Below the pieces are notes generated by a model. That model was not told the DNA's origin, made no database searches, and was given only the letters and a program-made list of their open reading frames with translations. From Chthoniobacteraceae bacterium (GTDB lineage Bacteria > Verrucomicrobiota > Verrucomicrobiia > Chthoniobacterales > Chthoniobacteraceae), in assembly GCA_947478975.1 (NCBI GenBank), contig CANJYI010000122.1, positions 1-7,928 on the forward strand: DNA of 7,928 nt, given 5' to 3'. A program made the translations under genes and the position numbers. Shown in pieces: positions 5,663-7,928 of the stretch (position 1 is the stretch's first letter; each line of letters begins with the position of its first letter).

Positions 5663-6826
5663 ATGCGCCATTTCGCGTTTCTTTTTCTCTCCATTTTCAT
5701 CGGTGTTTGTCCAGCCTTTGCCGCTAGAATCAAGGACGTGACCTTGGTTCAGGGCGGGCGTGACAACCAGCTCGTTGGTTATGGCTTGGTCGTGGGCCTG
5801 GCCAACCGCGGGGACAACAAGTCCGAACCGGCCAAGACGGCGGTGCAGAACATGCTTAAACGTTTCGGCATTGATGTGTCCGAAATGAAGTTTGATACGG
5901 TTGCTGCTGTCATGGTCACTGCCGACATTCAGGCGTTTGCGCGTTCCGGAACCAGGATTGATGTGACCGTCTCGGCGGTCGGCGAAGCCAAGACACTCCA
6001 GGGCGGAGTGCTACTCCAGACCCCCTTGCTTGGGGCCGATGACACGGTGTATGCGGTGGCACAGGGACCGATTGCGGTCGGCGGGTTCTTCGAGGGGACC
6101 GGTGGAGTCGGCGGGGCCTCGGTGCAGAAGAATCATCCAACGGTCGGGATCATCAGCGGCGGCGCCTTGGTGGAACGGGAGATCCCGGCGACCGTGGTTC
6201 GTGACAACAATGTGGAGCTGTTGATGCTCAATCCGGACTATGCCTCCGCCGCTCGTTTTGCCCAGGCGATCAATCAGGAGTTCCCGCAGAGCGCGATCGC
6301 GAAAAATGCAGGAAGCGTGGATGTGGCCGTTCCCGACGATTTCAAGGGCTACGAGGTAAACTTCATCGCCCGTCTGGGAGCCATCGAGGTTGAGCCCGAT
6401 GTGCCCGCGCGGGTGGTTATCAACGAGCGGACCGGTACGATTGTTGCGACTTCGAATGTGCGGATTTCCACCGTGGCCCTTAGCCATGGCTCAGTGACCA
6501 TCAATATTGCGAAAAACCCGATCATCAGCCAGCCCAATCCCTTTACTCAGAGGGCTATCGGAGGGAATGTCGTCAATCCGAACGATCCGTTGAACCCCAA
6601 GGATGGACTTTTGGCTCTAAACGGGGCTGGAACAATTGTCACAAACACCACCCAGACGGACGTCAAAGAGGAGCGGTCGAAGATGGGCGTGCTTGAAGAC
6701 AACCCGACCATTCAGCAGGTGGCTTCCGCCTTAAACGCTCTCGGCCTCACCACGCGTGACATGATGGCGATTTTCCAGAGCATGAAGAGGGCCGGTGCGC
6801 TTCAGGCTGAGTTGATCATGAACTGA
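5663..6826 (+). CDS. flgI: Flagellar P-ring protein FlgI
   Basis: FlgI polymerises in the periplasm into the P-ring, the peptidoglycan-level bushing for the rod. The 387-residue precursor has a signal peptide (hydrophobic residues 4-19) with likely cleavage after Ala20 (AFA, then ARIKDV). The mature start ARIKDVTLVQGGRDNQLVGY and GLVVGLANRGDN match the family. AAVMVTADI, RIDVTVSAVGEAKTLQGG, LLQTPLLGADDTVYAVAQG, GALVEREIP, RVVINERTGTIVAT and the C-terminal ALNALGLTTRDMMAIFQSMKRAGAL match in order. It is about 20 residues longer than the E. coli protein, mainly in an Asn/Pro-rich segment around residues 290-325. The mature protein contains no cysteine, so the disulfide described in E. coli FlgI cannot form. 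It starts 19 bases after flgH behind a T-rich leader with no Shine-Dalgarno motif. Confidence 0.97.
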   Translation: MRHFAFLFLSIFIGVCPAFAARIKDVTLVQGGRDNQLVGYGLVVGLANRGDNKSEPAKTAVQNMLKRFGIDVSEMKFDTVAAVMVTADIQAFARSGTRIDVTVSAVGEAKTLQGGVLLQTPLLGADDTVYAVAQGPIAVGGFFEGTGGVGGASVQKNHPTVGIISGGALVEREIPATVVRDNNVELLMLNPDYASAARFAQAINQEFPQSAIAKNAGSVDVAVPDDFKGYEVNFIARLGAIEVEPDVPARVVINERTGTIVATSNVRISTVALSHGSVTINIAKNPIISQPNPFTQRAIGGNVVNPNDPLNPKDGLLALNGAGTIVTNTTQTDVKEERSKMGVLEDNPTIQQVASALNALGLTTRDMMAIFQSMKRAGALQAELIMN

Positions 6827-6830
6827 TTCC

Positions 6831-7193
6831 ATGAACATCACCCCGCTTTCCTCTTCCCTCGGTGCCGAGGGGCTTTCCCCGGATATTGCGTTGCCCGCCA
6901 TGCAGGCGGCAAAGCCGGGTGCGCCCGTGCGTGACCCATCGGAACTGGCGCGCCAGTTCGAGGGGATCTTGGTACGTCAAATGCTCGCCGAAAGCATGAA
7001 AAGCATGATTGACGGACCGCACGGCCAGCAGAGCTACGGCTATTTTATTTCCGAGGCGCTTTCAGACGGAATCACTAAAGGGGGCGGTCTCGGCCTCCGA
7101 TCAGTACTGGAGTCCCAGTTGCGGGGCCAAGGGGAGGCGCGACAGGCGGCCGAGCAGCGCAAGCAGGCTTTGTCCGGAGAAGCCGGAAAGTAG
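6831..7193 (+). CDS. flgJ: Single-domain rod-binding protein, FlgJ N-terminal type
   Basis: This is a 120-residue protein matching only the rod-binding (N-terminal) half of FlgJ, which scaffolds or caps the growing rod in the periplasm. Residues 37-52 show SELARQFEGILVRQML, the usual signature (A.QFE.......ML), followed by ESMKSMI. Residues 70-97 give GYFISEALSDGITKGGGLGLRS, matching the second conserved helix and GGLGL. The C-terminal 20 residues are charged and probably disordered. The peptidoglycan-hydrolysing domain found in E. coli and Salmonella FlgJ is absent: the frame closes properly at 7193 and the next gene is unrelated, so this is a natural short form and not a truncation. It starts four bases after flgI ends. 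Confidence 0.87.
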   Translation: MNITPLSSSLGAEGLSPDIALPAMQAAKPGAPVRDPSELARQFEGILVRQMLAESMKSMIDGPHGQQSYGYFISEALSDGITKGGGLGLRSVLESQLRGQGEARQAAEQRKQALSGEAGK

Positions 7194-7259
7194 CGTTTTT
7201 CGGAAGGGCCTGTTTGAAGTCCCAGTCAGTTGGTTTAGTTTGAATCTGATTTTTACTCT

Positions 7260-7796
7260 ATGCCTCCACCTTCCCCATTAAGACGCCCGACAGCGGTGCG
7301 CGGCCAGGGGTCTATGCAGGATCAGGTGTTGGCCTGTCTCCGGATGGAGATTCAGGAGCAGGGGGCCTTGCTCGGGTTGTTTGCGGAGCAACAGAAATCC
7401 ATTATTCAGAGGGAATCGGACCGGGTGATGATGCTTGTGGACGCTATCCAGAAGCAGATCGAGTTGGTACACCGGGTGAGGAGTCGCAGGGAGATGGTGG
7501 TGGCTAGTTTGGTGCCGCGGAGCCGTGTGTCCCGCACAACCCGTCTTTCGGAATTGGTGACCCGTTTTCCCGCTCCCATGCAGCCGATGCTCCGGGCATT
7601 GACTGACGAGTTGCTCCGGATTTCGGATCACGTGCGCAGGAAGGCTAACCAAAACCAGATGCTGTTAGCCCGGTCGATCGAGGTGATTCGTGATTTGCTG
7701 GAGGAGCTGACCCCCTCAAACCCGGCGCGCACTTACGAGAACGACGGGCGCGTCAAAATATCTTTAAAAGGCACGGCGGCGGCTTATAAGTTGTAG
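7260..7796 (+). CDS. flgN: FlgN-type flagellar export chaperone
   Basis: FlgN-family proteins are cytoplasmic chaperones that hold the hook-filament junction proteins FlgK and FlgL for export. The 178-residue product is predicted largely alpha-helical and likely coiled-coil, with no signal peptide. Residues 19-75 (MQDQVLACLRMEIQEQGALL, LFAEQQKSII) match the usual start of the family. Residues 128-150 (KANQNQMLLARSIEVIRDLL) match the conserved N..LL...L C-terminal helix, and the tail has TYENDGRV. Sequence identity in this family is low, so position between flgJ and flgK is an important part of the call. The start is uncertain: the ATG at 7260 adds an 18-residue Pro/Arg-rich leader, while the ATG at 7314 gives a 160-residue protein beginning at the family's usual point. 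Confidence 0.8.
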   Translation: MPPPSPLRRPTAVRGQGSMQDQVLACLRMEIQEQGALLGLFAEQQKSIIQRESDRVMMLVDAIQKQIELVHRVRSRREMVVASLVPRSRVSRTTRLSELVTRFPAPMQPMLRALTDELLRISDHVRRKANQNQMLLARSIEVIRDLLEELTPSNPARTYENDGRVKISLKGTAAAYKL

Positions 7797-7847
7797 TTAG
7801 GTTTTGCGGGGCCTTAAAGAGGCGGTAACAGTTCACAGATTTTTATT

Positions 7848-7928
7848 ATGGGCGGACTTTTTGGAAACATAGTACAGGCGAGCAAGGCACTGATGGCGCA
7901 CCAGGTGGCCATTCAGGTGACTGGCCGC
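7848..7928 (+). CDS. flgK: Hook-filament junction protein FlgK, N-terminal fragment (continues past window)
   Basis: Only the first 27 codons are present, and the frame is open to the last base. The peptide begins MGGLFGNIVQASKALMAHQV and continues AIQVTGR, which matches the N-terminal helix of FlgK (S.LF.......AL.A.Q.AL.VTG.NIAN) just before the conserved NIAN motif. FlgK is the first hook-associated protein, joining hook to filament, and is exported with help from FlgN, encoded immediately upstream. The 51-base gap before it contains a T-rich stretch (TTTTTATT) right before the ATG and no Shine-Dalgarno motif. FlgG/FlgE-type proteins share this N-terminal pattern, but the VTG and the location after flgN favour FlgK. 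Confidence 0.82.
   Translation, partial: MGGLFGNIVQASKALMAHQVAIQVTGR

Noticed and set aside
6011..6487. 158-codon minus-strand open frame within flgI
   Set aside because: It is wholly inside the conserved flgI coding sequence and shows no motif of its own.
7174..7203. Hairpins TCCGG/CCGGA and CCGGAAA/TTTTCGG around the flgJ stop codon as a terminator
   Set aside because: The stems are short and mutually exclusive, and no T tract directly follows either; flgN and flgK follow as part of the same functional cluster.
1..7928. A novel defence, mobile or biosynthetic system
   Set aside because: Every frame with real coding signals belongs to carB, a response regulator or the flagellar operon; no integrase, transposase, repeat array or unfamiliar gene cluster is present.

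Overview
The window looks like a chromosomal segment from a Gram-negative, flagellated bacterium. It holds the 3' end of carB, one convergent response-regulator gene, and most of a flagellar rod/ring operon (flgF-flgG-flgA-flgH-flgI-flgJ-flgN-flgK). Genes for both the P-ring (flgI) and the L-ring (flgH) imply an outer membrane. The proteins are clear family members but distant from the enterobacterial versions. FlgH has no lipobox, FlgJ has no hydrolase domain, and Shine-Dalgarno motifs are nearly absent. Together these suggest a non-proteobacterial lineage; a Verrucomicrobiota (Opitutae-like) origin is my best guess, from recall rather than any search.

Layout. Bases 2-1105 (+) encode the C-terminal third of the large subunit of carbamoyl-phosphate synthase (end of the second ATP-grasp domain plus the MGS regulatory domain). 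A 76-base convergent gap holds a tandem 8-mer duplication and a weak terminator-like hairpin. Bases 1182-2312 (-) encode a receiver-domain response regulator with an HD-GYP-like output domain whose metal ligands are largely gone. A 140-base divergent spacer follows, with a sigma-54-type -24/-12 element just before flgF. Then come flgF (2453-3202) and a 71-base gap with a perfect GCCGATAA box (sigma-28 -10 type) inside a small hairpin. After that the genes are tightly packed: flgG (3274-4062), flgA (4059-4925), flgH (4897-5643), flgI (5663-6826), flgJ (6831-7193), flgN (7260-7796) and the start of flgK (7848 to the window end).

How the genes work together. FlgF and FlgG form the proximal and distal rod. 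FlgJ is the rod cap or scaffold, here without its peptidoglycan hydrolase half. FlgA is the periplasmic chaperone for FlgI, which makes the P-ring, and FlgH makes the L-ring. FlgN is the cytoplasmic chaperone for the hook-filament junction protein FlgK. The order therefore follows rod, then rings, then export of junction proteins. The response regulator transcribed away from flgF is a plausible motility regulator, but only position supports that.

I found no mobile element, CRISPR array, tRNA or rRNA, and no gene-free stretch longer than 140 bases. The window is mostly ordinary. The points worth a second look are the degenerate HD regulator, the two flagellar-type promoter candidates, the cysteine-free FlgH, and translation starts without Shine-Dalgarno motifs.
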